A stretch of DNA of 64,000 nt from JAJFFW01 sp965263375 (GTDB lineage: Bacteria; Pseudomonadota; Alphaproteobacteria; Caulobacterales; Parvularculaceae). The notes beneath the pieces were generated by a model. That model had not been told where the DNA came from. It saw only the letters and a program-made list of their open reading frames with translations, and made no database searches. The translations under genes were made by a program, and so were the position numbers. The stretch spans positions 1,178,001-1,242,000 of the forward strand of contig OZ253669.1 in the NCBI GenBank assembly GCA_965263375.1, in the 5' to 3' direction. Shown one piece after another: positions 17,213-27,034 of this stretch; the first letter of the stretch is position 1; every line of letters starts with the position of its first letter.

Positions 17213-18649
17213 GGTTTCGCGCGATAATTTTTTATATCTTCTTTTAGTTCTGGTAACAGCAAATAAAGCGCGATGATATTGGGGATGGCCATGGCGAACA
17301 ACATGGCGTCAATAAAATCGATAATCGATGATAGGTGGATCGCTGCGCCGGTCGACAGCATTAGGCACAACACGGCTTTGTAAATGAGATCAACGCGCCT
17401 TGTATGCCCGAACAAATAGGCGGCGGCTTGCGCGCCGTAATACGCCCAACCGATAAGGGTCGAAAAGGCGAACAAAATCACTGAGATTAATAAAATATAA
17501 GGGTACCAACTAAATGCGCTATTAAAGGCGGCTGATGTTATCTCAATGCCGACGATCTCAGACTTTGGCGCGTATAAAAACGGCTCATGGGCGCCAGTGA
17601 CAAGAATAACAAGAGCCGTGATCGTGCAAACAACGATCGTATCTATAAATGGTTCTAACAAGGCTACATAGCCTTCCGTCAAAGGCTCATCAGTTTTAAC
17701 CGCAGCATGGGCGATCGCGGCGGAACCAACGCCCGCCTCATTAGAATAGGTAGCGCGTTGAATGCCATTTATAAGGGCCCCAATCACGCCGCCGCCTGCG
17801 GCTTCAAACCCAAAAGCGCTTTTAAAAATAAGGGCGATGGCCTCCGGTAAAGCCTCAAAGTTAAGTGCTAAAATAATTAGCCCAGCGGTGACATAAATCG
17901 CGCCCATGCCCGGTGTTAAAATTCTTGTGACACGAGCGATATTCTTGATGCCGCCAATAATCACAACCGCGACAAGCGCGGCCATGATTGCGCCAAAAAG
18001 CAAAGGAACGGATTGACCCGTGACATTAGCAAATTGCGCATGCGCTTGATTAATTTGAAAAACACTAATCGATGCGCCTACGCACATAACAGCAAAGAAA
18101 ATCGCGGCGATTTTGCCAAGGTTTTTAAAGCCACGCGCTTTGAACACATGTTCAATATAATACATAGGCCCGCCGGCAATTGCGCCGTCTTGTCTTGCTC
18201 GTCGGTATTTTACAGCCAGCGCACATTCAGCAAATTTTGACGACATGCCAAAAAAACCAGCGATGATCATCCAAAAGACGGCGCCCGGCCCGCCAAGGGC
18301 GATTGCAACGGGAACGGAGGCAATATTGCCAAGACCAACGGTGCCGGATAGGGCCGAGGAGAGTGCTTCAAAGTGAGAGATTTCCCCTTTTACTGCATCC
18401 CCTTGGGGGTTGTGGGTGCGGCTGCGGAGTAAAACCCGCCAGGCATGGGTAAAGCCTGCTATATTGATGAAGTCCAGCCTGACTGTAAAAAATACAGCGG
18501 CGCTGATCAGCCAAACTACGACTATTGGTAGTGATATTCCGCCAATCGGGAGAAAAAAAGATAACAGCGTTCACAGCATCGCTAATCGGCGCGACAATAG
18601 CGTCGATGTTAGAAGCAAAATCTGCAGCGTCGGGGGATGAAGAGGACAT
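17197..18649 (-). pseudogene. Sodium:alanine symporter (AGCS family), frameshifted as sequenced
   Basis: The open frame 17197-18270 gives 357 residues of an AGCS carrier: GPMYYIEHVF, NEAGVGSAAIAHAA and GVVGALINGIQRATYSN-like blocks. It lacks the family's first helices. Those are present upstream: the same frame reads back without a stop through GTVGLGNIASVPVAIALGG to FFLPIGGISLPIVVVWL. The start MSSSSPDAADF lies in another frame. The switch falls in a run of seven T (plus-strand A run at 18553-18559); six would restore one 483-residue protein, the normal family length. It imports alanine or glycine with Na+. It is either a sequencing error, a slippage site or a young pseudogene. Confidence 0.85.
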
Positions 18650-18914
18650 TTCAGGAAAGCTCTTATAGGTGAACAAAGCGTTGGCGTGCAGGCGAGTGAG
18701 TATGCAAGACGATTTTAGAAATTTTGCCAAGGCTATAGTCAGAGTGCAATGGTTTAAAATGGGGGAAGTCTTGTCTATAGGGCCGGCTGAATTCAGGTAA
18801 AACCAACTATTTTAATTACAAATCATCAAATCCATTAACATTGATCTTGAAATTTTCATCAGTTTTGGTGAAGAATATTCAATCGCCGGACTTCTCCCCC
18901 ACTGGCGATATTTT

Positions 18915-18944
18915 GACGGCGCTGCAGTTCGCTGCAGCGTCGTC
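18915..18944 (-). terminator. Strong stem with TTCG/CGAA loop in a 340-bp gap
   Basis: GACGGCGCTGCAG and CTGCAGCGTCGTC pair over 13 bp (one G-T) around a 4-nt loop. It lies 46 bp past the stop of the ArsC-like gene. A second short repeat (ATCGCC/GGCGAT) sits beside it at about 18870-18910. No T-tract follows on either strand, so intrinsic termination is uncertain. The rest of 18650-18989 shows no gene. Confidence 0.4.
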
Positions 18945-18989
18945 ATTACGTTTAGTCCTGATTAATTAGTTATTTTTAGTCGGATGATA

Positions 18990-19334
18990 TTATGAGAGTA
19001 ACTCATCTTGCGTTTCTTTTGACCAGCCCACGTGAATCGCATTTTCCTGCTCTATAACGGGCCTTTTAATGAGTGTGGGATTTTCCATCATAAGGGCCAT
19101 CGCTTTAGAGGCGTCGACATTTTCTTTCAGCGCTGCATCAATGCTACGCCAGGTTGTTGATCTTGTGTTTAACAACCTTTCGTACCCAACGGTTTTGACC
19201 CATAGGTGAAGTTGTTGCTGCGATAGACCATCCTCACGGACATCATGTAGGATAACATTAAGGCCAGCAGCTTGAAGAGCTTTTAGTGCTTTTCGGCAAG
19301 TATCGCAATTTTTAAGCCCATAAAGCGTGATCAT
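18990..19334 (-). CDS. ArsC/Spx/YffB family thioredoxin-fold protein
   Basis: 114 residues. It opens MITLYGLKNCDTCRKALKAL, with a Cys10-x-x-Cys13 redox motif in a thioredoxin-like fold. RPVIEQENAIHVGW near the end is the ArsC-family Arg block. The family contains arsenate reductases, Spx regulators and YffB-type proteins of unknown substrate. The CDTC motif and short length match the YffB-like subgroup, which is not known to reduce arsenate. No ars genes are nearby. Confidence 0.82.
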   Translation of the reverse strand: MITLYGLKNCDTCRKALKALQAAGLNVILHDVREDGLSQQQLHLWVKTVGYERLLNTRSTTWRSIDAALKENVDASKAMALMMENPTLIKRPVIEQENAIHVGWSKETQDELLS

Positions 19335-19407
19335 AATATCAAAGCCTTTCCATAGTCGTTGGTATTATCGGGATAAATACGTGATTTTGATTGCTTGGCC
19401 CAGGTCG

Positions 19408-21318
19408 CTAGGGGCGCTTAAGCTGACGGATATAAAAGCGGGCGGGATGAAGGGCGGCGCTAATCTTCGCCGCAACCGGAGATGGAGCGCCGCTAATCTC
19501 TGCGGCGATCATCGCGGCGGCCAAAGGCGCGGTGACAAGCCCGCGTGATCCTAGGCCGGAAAGAACATAAAGACCTTTTTGATAGGTGGCTTGCGGATAA
19601 TCTGTACGAAGCCCCTTTTTAAGCCCAACATAGTAATGCAAAAAGAAATCCCAATCCGGCAACGCGCCTATGATGGGCAGCCTGTCAGGGGTTTGGCAGC
19701 GTATACTTGTGCGAGGGATGCTCTGTTCTGCGTCCACATTTTCGACCAAGTCAGGATTAAGTTTTCTTACTGCGTCGATGTTTGATTGGGTTGCGCCCCG
19801 ATCGGGAATAGGCGAAGAATCAACACTAATTTTATCATATGTTGCGCCAATGATTAGCCCGCCCAAAGACGCAGGCGCTGCATATGGGCCAGCCGCGATC
19901 GCATATTGAGGAGAAGGACCATCTTCAAATAGATCTATCTGCCCAGCGACCGCATTCAGCGCTAGGTGAGAAGTATCGTAAAGCCGCACAATACCAACAC
20001 TATTTGCTGTGATGACCGCGTCAAAAAAATTAAACTGCTGACCATCATCGCTGAACAACGCCCAGCCGTCTTTTTCTCGTGACAGAGCGGAAATATTAGC
20101 GCGCGTTACAGCCGTATCATCTATCAGCGCCGCAACATAACGCGCGGGGTCAATAACACCGGCCTGTGGAAAGAATAAGCCTTCATTTCGCTTTTCAACC
20201 CATTCGTCTGGCAAAATCTTTAGGGAGACTAATTTTTCATGTCGGCGCTTTTCATCGTCGTTCATAGCGGGCTGAAAGATACCACACGGGTTGAAAAATT
20301 TACCTGCCTTGTTTTGTAACTCTTGTAAAATATTCAACGTATAAAGATAAGATTGGCAAAAAAAAGCAGCCGCTGGCGTTTCCCCCAAATCAAGACGCGG
20401 CATGATTAAGCCGCCAGGGTTGCCGGATGCGCCGGCGGCGGGACCCGTTTTGTCAAAAAGTTCAACCTGATAGCCTTCTCGTTTCAATGAGTAGGTGAGG
20501 CTGGCGCCCGCGATGCCTGCGCCGATAATCGCAATACGCGCGGTTTTATTCCGCAGCGGTTGAGGCCGGGAAAACCAAGGCTGGCGCTTTTGCGCAGGCG
20601 GCGGCGATTTTAACTTCGCCGTCAACATTTCGCGTTTGCGGCCAAAGCCGGGGCGTTTTTCTATCGTAAATCCAGCATGCTGCAAGCTGCGGCGAACATG
20701 GCCCGCCACAGTAAAGGTCGCCGCCGTTGCGGTTGGTTTTGAAACTTCCGCCAATAAGGTAAAAAGATCTGCTCCCCACATATCAGGATTTTTTGCGGGC
20801 GAAAATCCGTCTAGGCACCATGCATCAAAGGCGCCTTCAAGCCCGCAAAGGCCGTCTTTCGCATCCCCATAATAGATTAGCAGAGTGACGTCTTTTGCTA
20901 TGGGAAGAGAATGATAGCCGCGAACAGCGGGGGGCAGCAATGCGCGCAATCGCAACGCGCGCGCCGCAAGGTCAGGCCACGAACGATGGGCCCGCTCCAT
21001 ATCTTCCGTATGAAAGGGGCGGTGTTCTACAGAAAAAAAGACAAGGCGTGATCCGGCGGGCTTGGCCGTCTCATCCCACGCCTTCCAAATCATTAAAAAA
21101 TTGAGGCCAGAGCCGAAACCAAGCTCCCCAACTTGAAAGACATTGCCCATGTCGTTGTGAGATAGCGCAGCAAACCGCTCACGAAGGTCATTGCCCCTGA
21201 TAAACACATGCTCTGTTTCGGCCGGACCGTCGCCAGCAAAATAGATATCGTCAAACTCGGTGGAGTGCGGCGCGTCTTTAGCGTCCTCGCTTGTCCAGCG
21301 AAGGTCCGCGTGTTTCAA
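19408..21318 (-). CDS. mnmC: Bifunctional tRNA mnm5s2U34 biosynthesis enzyme MnmC
   Basis: 636 residues with a TTG start at 21318; AAAGG lies 4 nt before it and no better start is seen. The N-terminal half is the MnmD methyltransferase (FQVGELGFGSGLNFL for SAM, DAWCLDGFSPAKNPDMW). The C-terminal half is the FAD oxidoreductase (IAIIGAGIAGASLTYSLKREG), with GLGSRGLVTAPLAA near the end. The oxidase half removes the carboxymethyl group from cmnm5U34, and the methylase half then makes mnm5U34 in wobble positions of tRNAs for Lys, Glu, Gln and others. Fusion of both halves is typical of proteobacteria. Confidence 0.93.
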   Translation of the reverse strand: MKHADLRWTSEDAKDAPHSTEFDDIYFAGDGPAETEHVFIRGNDLRERFAALSHNDMGNVFQVGELGFGSGLNFLMIWKAWDETAKPAGSRLVFFSVEHRPFHTEDMERAHRSWPDLAARALRLRALLPPAVRGYHSLPIAKDVTLLIYYGDAKDGLCGLEGAFDAWCLDGFSPAKNPDMWGADLFTLLAEVSKPTATAATFTVAGHVRRSLQHAGFTIEKRPGFGRKREMLTAKLKSPPPAQKRQPWFSRPQPLRNKTARIAIIGAGIAGASLTYSLKREGYQVELFDKTGPAAGASGNPGGLIMPRLDLGETPAAAFFCQSYLYTLNILQELQNKAGKFFNPCGIFQPAMNDDEKRRHEKLVSLKILPDEWVEKRNEGLFFPQAGVIDPARYVAALIDDTAVTRANISALSREKDGWALFSDDGQQFNFFDAVITANSVGIVRLYDTSHLALNAVAGQIDLFEDGPSPQYAIAAGPYAAPASLGGLIIGATYDKISVDSSPIPDRGATQSNIDAVRKLNPDLVENVDAEQSIPRTSIRCQTPDRLPIIGALPDWDFFLHYYVGLKKGLRTDYPQATYQKGLYVLSGLGSRGLVTAPLAAAMIAAEISGAPSPVAAKISAALHPARFYIRQLKRP

Positions 21319-21358
21319 GGGACCTTTACCCGATTGAGAAGGGGGACTGGAGGGATCG

Positions 21359-22624
21359 TTACTCAGTTGGGGCCGTCAATTTCAATAATACATCAGCAGA
21401 TGCATACCCATCCGCAGGCAGCCCCTCGGACTTTTGCCACTCGCGTAAGGCGTTTTTTGTGCCCGCGCCAACAACGCCGTCAATAGGGCCGGGGTTGAAC
21501 CCCTTGTCCCGCAAGGTTTCTTGCAGCTTTTTTCGTTCTGACAAAGACAGGGCCCGATCACCCCGCGGCCAGGCGGCGTTGATAATGCCCCCGCGGCCAG
21601 ATATGCGATCCGCCAAAAGGTTCACCGCAAGAGCATAAGCGGTGGAGCGGTTGTATTTTAAGATCGCTTCGAAATTTTCAAAGACGATAAAGGCGGGGCC
21701 TTTTGCGCCTGCGGGTAAAATAATCCGTCCTCGAAGATTTGGATCAAATTTTGCGACCAAAGATCCATCTGGGGTTGAAATGCCAAGCCCTGTCCATTCC
21801 GCAATGGCGCGACGTTTCATTACATTGGCTTGGCCATAGTCAAACCCTTCAGGCAGGGTAACTTCCGCGCCCCATCGTTGTCCGCGCTGAAATTTGGAGA
21901 CTTGCAAATAATTAGCGGTGGAAGCGAAGACGTCGTTGAGATTGTTCCAAATATCGCGGCGGCCATCACCGTCATAATCGACTGCATAGCTAAGATAAGT
22001 GGTCGGAATAAATTGGGTATGCCCCATGGCGCCAGCCCAGGACCCTTTTAGCTCTGCGCGAGAGGCGAAATTATTCTGCAGTATTTTAAGGGCCCCAATT
22101 AGCTGGCTGCGCCCATAGCCGGTCCGCCGTCCTTTCCAAGCAAGGGTCGCCAGCGCACTAATCGCGTCGTGGTCCCCCATGACGGCGCCATAAGCAGTCT
22201 CAAGCCCCCAGATCGCGACAATAATGCTAGGATCGACGCCATATTGCGCTTCCATCTTTTGCAGCAGGCTGGCGTAAGTCGCGTACTTTTCCTTGCCGTT
22301 ATTCAAACGGGTTTCGGAGATTGCACTGTCTAGATAATCCCAGATATTGCGAGAAAACTCCGGCTGATTGTCGTTAAGCTCAAAAACGCGCTGATTTAGC
22401 GTGACCGTCTTAAAGGCTTGGTCGAGGACGTCGGCCCGAACACCAGCGCTTAGGGCTTCTGCGCGGAAGCTGTTTAACCAGTTATAAAATTCAGCGTTTG
22501 ATGTTTGGGCTGTTGGCGCTGTCTGCGCGACGGCGGCCGGCACCCACACGGCTATAGCAGCCGGTACAGCAAGCGCTGCAAGTGCGCTCATAAATAAGTT
22601 GGTTTTTGTCCGCCCAAAAGTCAT
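21359..22624 (-). CDS. Lytic murein transglycosylase (MltB/SLT_2 with C-terminal PG-binding domain)
   Basis: 421 residues with a Sec signal peptide (about 1-33, cut after AVAQ) and no lipobox, so it is periplasmic. The catalytic domain carries VAIWGLETAYGAVMG with the catalytic Glu, then GSWAGAMGHTQFIPTTYLSYAVDYDGDGRRDIWN, the SLT_2 hallmark. Residues about 360-415 form a PG_binding_1 domain (LQETLRDKGFNPGPIDGVVG). The enzyme cleaves the MurNAc-GlcNAc bond, forming 1,6-anhydro ends, in wall turnover. It lies 40 bp upstream of mnmC on the same strand. Confidence 0.92.
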   Translation of the reverse strand: MTFGRTKTNLFMSALAALAVPAAIAVWVPAAVAQTAPTAQTSNAEFYNWLNSFRAEALSAGVRADVLDQAFKTVTLNQRVFELNDNQPEFSRNIWDYLDSAISETRLNNGKEKYATYASLLQKMEAQYGVDPSIIVAIWGLETAYGAVMGDHDAISALATLAWKGRRTGYGRSQLIGALKILQNNFASRAELKGSWAGAMGHTQFIPTTYLSYAVDYDGDGRRDIWNNLNDVFASTANYLQVSKFQRGQRWGAEVTLPEGFDYGQANVMKRRAIAEWTGLGISTPDGSLVAKFDPNLRGRIILPAGAKGPAFIVFENFEAILKYNRSTAYALAVNLLADRISGRGGIINAAWPRGDRALSLSERKKLQETLRDKGFNPGPIDGVVGAGTKNALREWQKSEGLPADGYASADVLLKLTAPTE

Positions 22625-22830
22625 ACCCCGCCGCTCCCAATATTTTAGCGAATCATAGTGCGATCTTATTCGCTAGCTCAAGCAAAACCGTTTATCGACG
22701 CCTTTGCTGTTGATAATTCATTCAATGCAAAAACGGTGATTTTGTGGTTAATCTAAGCCCTGTTTGGCCAAGGCTTGTGAGCATTGCGTTAACAAAGCCC
22801 TAATTCGCCAAGACATTACCAGGAGACCAT

Positions 22831-23760
22831 ATGTCTAAAACGGTGCTTTTCACCCATGAAGATTTTGGCGGGCATGAAACACCGCCCGGCCATGTGGAAC
22901 AGCCTGGGCGATTTCAGGCTGTGGCTGATGCTTTAGCAGGAGAAGAATTTGGCGCACTTTCAAGGCGTTCGGCGCCGCTTGTAGAGTTGCGCCTGATCGA
23001 AGCTGTGCATGGGGAAAGGCTGGTCTCCATCATAAAGAATGCTCGTCCAGCTGAGGGGCTGGTTCAGATTGATGGCGATACATTTATGGGGCCAACAAGC
23101 TTTGATGCGGCTTTACGCGCCGCCGGGGCGGCGGCGGCCGGGGTAAGTATGGTTTTTGAAGGCGAGGCGGCAAATGTATTTGTCGCGGCTCGTCCGCCGG
23201 GACATCACGCGGAACCTGAAAAACCCATGGGGTTTTGCCTATTTAATTCAGTCGTTATTGGGGCGATGCACGCGCGCGCCGCTTATGGCGCTGAGCGTGT
23301 GGCGGTGGTGGATTTTGATGTCCATCATGGCAATGGTACGCAGGCGGCGTTTTGGGATGATGAAAATGCGTTTTTTGCATCATCTCATGAATGGCCCCAA
23401 TACCCTGGATCGGGCCGTAAGGAAGATCGCGGCGCCTACGACAATATTGCCAATGCCCCGATCGCAACTGGTGAAGGCGGAGAGTCTTTTCGTCGCGCAT
23501 GGGGTGAGGCGCTTTTGCCCGCTTTATCTGACTTTAACCCGGATTTAATCCTAATTTCAGCGGGTTTTGACGCACATTTAGCAGACCCCTTGGGCGGTTT
23601 GCGACTGACAGAGGATGATTTTGCCTGGATTACGGGGGAAATTCTTGCCATTGCGGAAGATAAATGCTGCGGGCGCGTTGTCTCTTTGATGGAGGGAGGG
23701 TATGACCTCCCCGCCTTGGGGCGCAGTGCGGCAGCGCATGTTCGCTCGCTTATGGCGTAA
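22831..23760 (+). CDS. Histone deacetylase family protein
   Basis: 309 residues of the arginase/deacetylase superfamily. Zinc and charge-relay residues are visible: RPPGHHAEPEKPMGFCLFN, VAVVDFDVHHGNGTQ with the metal-binding Asp and His, and ISAGFDAHLADPLGG. MEGGYDLPALG closes the domain. Bacterial members deacetylate polyamines, acetoin-pathway proteins or other acetyl-amides; the substrate is unknown here. A homologue upstream of xseB-dxs is common in alphaproteobacteria. SD AGGAGA precedes the ATG by 5 nt. Confidence 0.92.
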   Translation: MSKTVLFTHEDFGGHETPPGHVEQPGRFQAVADALAGEEFGALSRRSAPLVELRLIEAVHGERLVSIIKNARPAEGLVQIDGDTFMGPTSFDAALRAAGAAAAGVSMVFEGEAANVFVAARPPGHHAEPEKPMGFCLFNSVVIGAMHARAAYGAERVAVVDFDVHHGNGTQAAFWDDENAFFASSHEWPQYPGSGRKEDRGAYDNIANAPIATGEGGESFRRAWGEALLPALSDFNPDLILISAGFDAHLADPLGGLRLTEDDFAWITGEILAIAEDKCCGRVVSLMEGGYDLPALGRSAAAHVRSLMA

Positions 23761-23867
23761 TGAGTAAGTTGGCACGCGAGAATCGTGGCATTTTGTTTGA
23801 GTTAAACACACCAAGTTCGACTATTTGAGCTTGGATTACTTTGTAAGTGGCAATATGGGGCGCCTTT

Positions 23868-24485
23868 ATGAGCGGACGTATTATCACCGCCCGGCATGGC
23901 CGACCAAATTTATCGCGAGACGTGAAAATCACGGCGCGCGAATATGGCGACTGGTGGGCGCGTTATGACGAAAGCGGCTTGCACCCGGACGAACGCCCTC
24001 CCCAAGGGCTGATCGAGATAGCGGCTAGCGCACAAACAGTGCTTTCGTCGACCCTGCCACGCGCTATTGAAACAGCGCGTTTTGCAACAGGCGGCGCACG
24101 CGTCGTGCCGACTGATGCGCTTTATGTGGAAGCGCCTTTGCCGCCGCCGCCGGTTCCTTTCATTAAGCTAAGGCCCGGCACATGGGGCGTTGTCTCTCGG
24201 ATCTTTTGGTTCCTAGGCTATGCGCCAAAGGGCGTTGAAAACCACTTTCAGACTTGGCGCCGGGTGTCGACAATTGCAGACCGGCTTGCTGATCATGCCG
24301 CGGATGGCGACGTGTTGCTGTGTGCTCATGGATATCTAAATTGGATGATCAGCCGCCGGATGAAGTCTATTGGTTGGCGCTGTACAGTCCATGAAGGGGG
24401 CAATCATTATTGGTCTTGGCGGATTTATGAGCCGCCAAAAGGGCTCGCTAAACCGGCGTCAACTCGGCCCGCCGCGGCGGAGTAG
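23868..24485 (+). CDS. Histidine phosphatase family protein
   Basis: 205 residues from the ATG at 23868; a GTG at 23847 is the alternative. The catalytic RHG motif is in IITARHGRPNLS, the second Arg in SSTLPRAIETARF, and the distal His in LLCAHGYLNWM. This is the phosphoglycerate-mutase-like fold with a phospho-His intermediate. The substrate cannot be inferred. The gene lies between the deacetylase gene and xseB and probably shares their transcript. Confidence 0.88.
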   Translation: MSGRIITARHGRPNLSRDVKITAREYGDWWARYDESGLHPDERPPQGLIEIAASAQTVLSSTLPRAIETARFATGGARVVPTDALYVEAPLPPPPVPFIKLRPGTWGVVSRIFWFLGYAPKGVENHFQTWRRVSTIADRLADHAADGDVLLCAHGYLNWMISRRMKSIGWRCTVHEGGNHYWSWRIYEPPKGLAKPASTRPAAAE

Positions 24486-24539
24486 GGCGCGTAAAATGAA
24501 GCAGTTGCATTTATGCGCCGCTCGGCGCAAATAAAGATT

Positions 24540-24782
24540 ATGGCGAAACAAAACGATATTAAAAACATGCCTTTCGAAGCTGCGCTAAGCGAGCTTGAAG
24601 ACATTGTCCAGAAATTAGAAAGCGGCGCAGCGCCTTTAGAAGAATCGATTGCTCTTTATGAGCGCGGCGCGGCGTTAAAGGCCCATTGCGATTCGACGCT
24701 AAAAGCGGCCCAAGAAAAGATCGAGAAGATCGTCGCCGATGAGGCTGGCGGCTTAAAAGCCGAAGCGGCGGATTTGTCTTAA
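24540..24782 (+). CDS. xseB: Exodeoxyribonuclease VII small subunit
   Basis: 80 residues from the ATG at 24540 (MAKQNDIKNMPFEAALSELE); an ATG at 24513 is in frame but gives an atypical N-terminus. The motif FEAALSELEDIVQKLESG and LEESIALYERG is the XseB family core, a helical hairpin. Several copies surround XseA to form exonuclease VII, which trims single-stranded DNA. Position directly upstream of dxs matches many proteobacteria. The farnesyl diphosphate synthase gene ispA, often between them, is absent. Confidence 0.95.
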   Translation: MAKQNDIKNMPFEAALSELEDIVQKLESGAAPLEESIALYERGAALKAHCDSTLKAAQEKIEKIVADEAGGLKAEAADLS

Positions 24783-25028
24783 AACGCGCGCGTCATTTTC
24801 GGGGGTATTTAACGCTCCAGCACCCATATAAGCTGTGTTTTACCGTGGCCTTATCGTCGCACTTGGTTAAATCATGGCCACATTACCGCCAAATCATTGA
24901 CTTGTGAGTGGATGAAAATCGCGTAGTCGTTAGAGTGTTCAAAATTGGCTGATTACGCTATGGGTCATCCATTTACGTATTCGCCGCAATAAGACGTTTG
25001 TAGCCGCCGCTTATGAAAGGGTTATTTC

Positions 25029-26960
25029 ATGTCCGATAACCAAACCGCTGACAGCAAGTCGCCGCTTCTGGATCAAGTCAATTATCCGGCTGATCTAAGG
25101 AATCTTGAAAAGGGTCAACTTCGTCAATTCGCCGATGAATTGCGCGCTGAAATGATTGACGCGGTTTCTGTGACTGGCGGCCATTTGGGCGCTGGGCTTG
25201 GTGTTGTGGAGCTGACGACGGCCATCCACTACGTCTTTAATACGCCAGACGATCAGTTGGTGTGGGATGTGGGCCATCAATGTTATCCCCACAAAATCAT
25301 TACCGGACGGCGCGAGCGTATTCGCACGATCCGTCAGGGCGGCGGTCTTTCTGGTTTCACCAAACGCTCTGAAAGTGAGTATGATCCATTTGGCGCGGCG
25401 CATGCTGCGACATCGATTTCTGCGGCGGTTGGTTTTGCGGAAGCGAACCGCCACCTTGGCAAAGATAATATCTCGATAGCTGTGATTGGCGACGGCTCTA
25501 TGTCTGGCGGCATGGCCTATGAAGGGCTGAATAACGCTGGCCATCTTGATGCGCGCATGGTCGTTATTTTGAATGATAACGACATGTCAATCGCGCCCCC
25601 GGTCGGCGCCATGAGCAATTACCTTGCACGTGCGTCTTCATCTGGCGTTTATCAGGGGTTCCGCTCGTTCTCTAAGCAACTTGGTCGCCGTCTTCCCAAG
25701 GCGGTGTATAAGCAACTGGCGAAAGCTGAAGAATATGGCCGGGGCATGTTCACCGGCGGCACGCTGTTTGAAGAGCTTGGTTTTTACTATGTCGGCCCAA
25801 TCGATGGTCACAATCTTGACCATCTTGTGCCGGTTCTTGAGAATGTCCGTGATATGAAGATCGGACCAGTGCTGGTGCATGTGGTTACTCAAAAGGGTAA
25901 GGGGTACGGTCCTGCCGAAGAAGCGGCGGACAAATATCACGGCGTTGCAAAGTTCGATGTGGTGTCCGGCAAACAGCACAAGCCGACGCCAAACTCACCA
26001 GCCTATCAAAAAGTTTTTGCTGGGGCCCTCATTAAAGAAGCAGAGCGCGACGATAAGATTATTGGCGTCACTGCGGCGATGCCGTCTGGCACTAGTCTTG
26101 ATATGTTCGCGAAAGTCTTCCCAGATCGTATGTATGATGTGGGTATTGCTGAGCAACACGCCGTCACTTTTGCGGCCGGTCTTGCGGCGGATGGTTTAAA
26201 ACCTTTTGCGGCGATCTATTCAACCTTCCTTCAGCGTGGGTATGACAGTGTCGTCCATGACGTGGCGATCCAGAATTTGCCGGTACGCTTGCCGATGGAC
26301 CGCGCAGGCCTTGTTGGCGCTGACGGCCAAACCCATGCGGGTTCGTTTGACATCGCCTTCCTTGGCTGTTTGCCGAATATGGTATTGATGGCCGCGGGTG
26401 ATGAGGCGGAGCTGGTCCATATGACCGCAACAGCCGTTGCATATGACGAAGGGCCCATTGCATTCCGTTACCCACGCGGTGAGGGCGTAGGCCTTGATCT
26501 GCCGGAATATGGCAAGATCTTAGAGATTGGTAAGGGGCGCGTTGTCCGTGAAGGGACGGATGTTGCGATCCTTTCTTATGGCGCGCGTCTGCAAGAAGCA
26601 TTGAAGGCCGCTGATACTTTGGAAACCCACGGTGTTAGTGTGACGGTTGCTGATGCGCGCTTTGCAAAGCCGCTTGATAACGAGTTGGTTGAACGCCTCG
26701 CGAAGGAGCATGAGGTCCTTATTACGATTGAGGAAGGGTCCGTTGGCGGGTTTGGCGCCTTTGTGCTGCACCACCTTTCAAGCGTTGGTGCGATGGATGC
26801 TGGCCTTAAAGTCCGCACCATGACCTTGCCAGATATCTATCAAGATCAAAACAAGCCCGACCAGATGTATGATGAGGCGCGCCTTAATGCGCCCCATATC
26901 GTTGAGACGGCCCTAAAAACCCTTGGCCGTAGTGCTGAGATTGTAAACCTTAGGGCATAG
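25029..26960 (+). CDS. dxs: 1-deoxy-D-xylulose-5-phosphate synthase
   Basis: 643 residues, full length. Thiamine-diphosphate sites are clear: VWDVGHQCYPHKI near the N-terminus, and GDGSMSGGMAYEGLNNAG with the GDG...N Mg-TPP motif. The transketolase pyrimidine domain has DVGIAEQHAVTFAAG, with the catalytic Glu, and a C-terminal domain follows. Dxs condenses pyruvate and glyceraldehyde 3-phosphate, the first step of the MEP isoprenoid pathway. The ATG follows AAGGGTTATTTC. tlyA follows after 74 bp, a conserved pairing. Confidence 0.97.
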   Translation: MSDNQTADSKSPLLDQVNYPADLRNLEKGQLRQFADELRAEMIDAVSVTGGHLGAGLGVVELTTAIHYVFNTPDDQLVWDVGHQCYPHKIITGRRERIRTIRQGGGLSGFTKRSESEYDPFGAAHAATSISAAVGFAEANRHLGKDNISIAVIGDGSMSGGMAYEGLNNAGHLDARMVVILNDNDMSIAPPVGAMSNYLARASSSGVYQGFRSFSKQLGRRLPKAVYKQLAKAEEYGRGMFTGGTLFEELGFYYVGPIDGHNLDHLVPVLENVRDMKIGPVLVHVVTQKGKGYGPAEEAADKYHGVAKFDVVSGKQHKPTPNSPAYQKVFAGALIKEAERDDKIIGVTAAMPSGTSLDMFAKVFPDRMYDVGIAEQHAVTFAAGLAADGLKPFAAIYSTFLQRGYDSVVHDVAIQNLPVRLPMDRAGLVGADGQTHAGSFDIAFLGCLPNMVLMAAGDEAELVHMTATAVAYDEGPIAFRYPRGEGVGLDLPEYGKILEIGKGRVVREGTDVAILSYGARLQEALKAADTLETHGVSVTVADARFAKPLDNELVERLAKEHEVLITIEEGSVGGFGAFVLHHLSSVGAMDAGLKVRTMTLPDIYQDQNKPDQMYDEARLNAPHIVETALKTLGRSAEIVNLRA

Positions 26961-27004
26961 GGCGGTTACCGAACTGCGGTGAATAACACTGTGAATAGAT
27001 TAAA

Positions 27005-27032
27005 GCGCGTCCCGCATTCTTGTGGGGCGCGC
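27005..27032 (+). promoter_or_regulatory. GC-rich hairpin overlapping the tlyA ribosome-binding site
   Basis: GCGCGTCCCGCA and TGTGGGGCGCGC can pair (10 of 12 positions) around a 4-nt loop, ending 2 nt before the tlyA ATG. The GGGG that would serve as Shine-Dalgarno lies inside the right arm. The hairpin could limit tlyA translation or mark the dxs 3' end. No T-tract follows. Confidence 0.4.
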
Positions 27033-27034
27033 TT

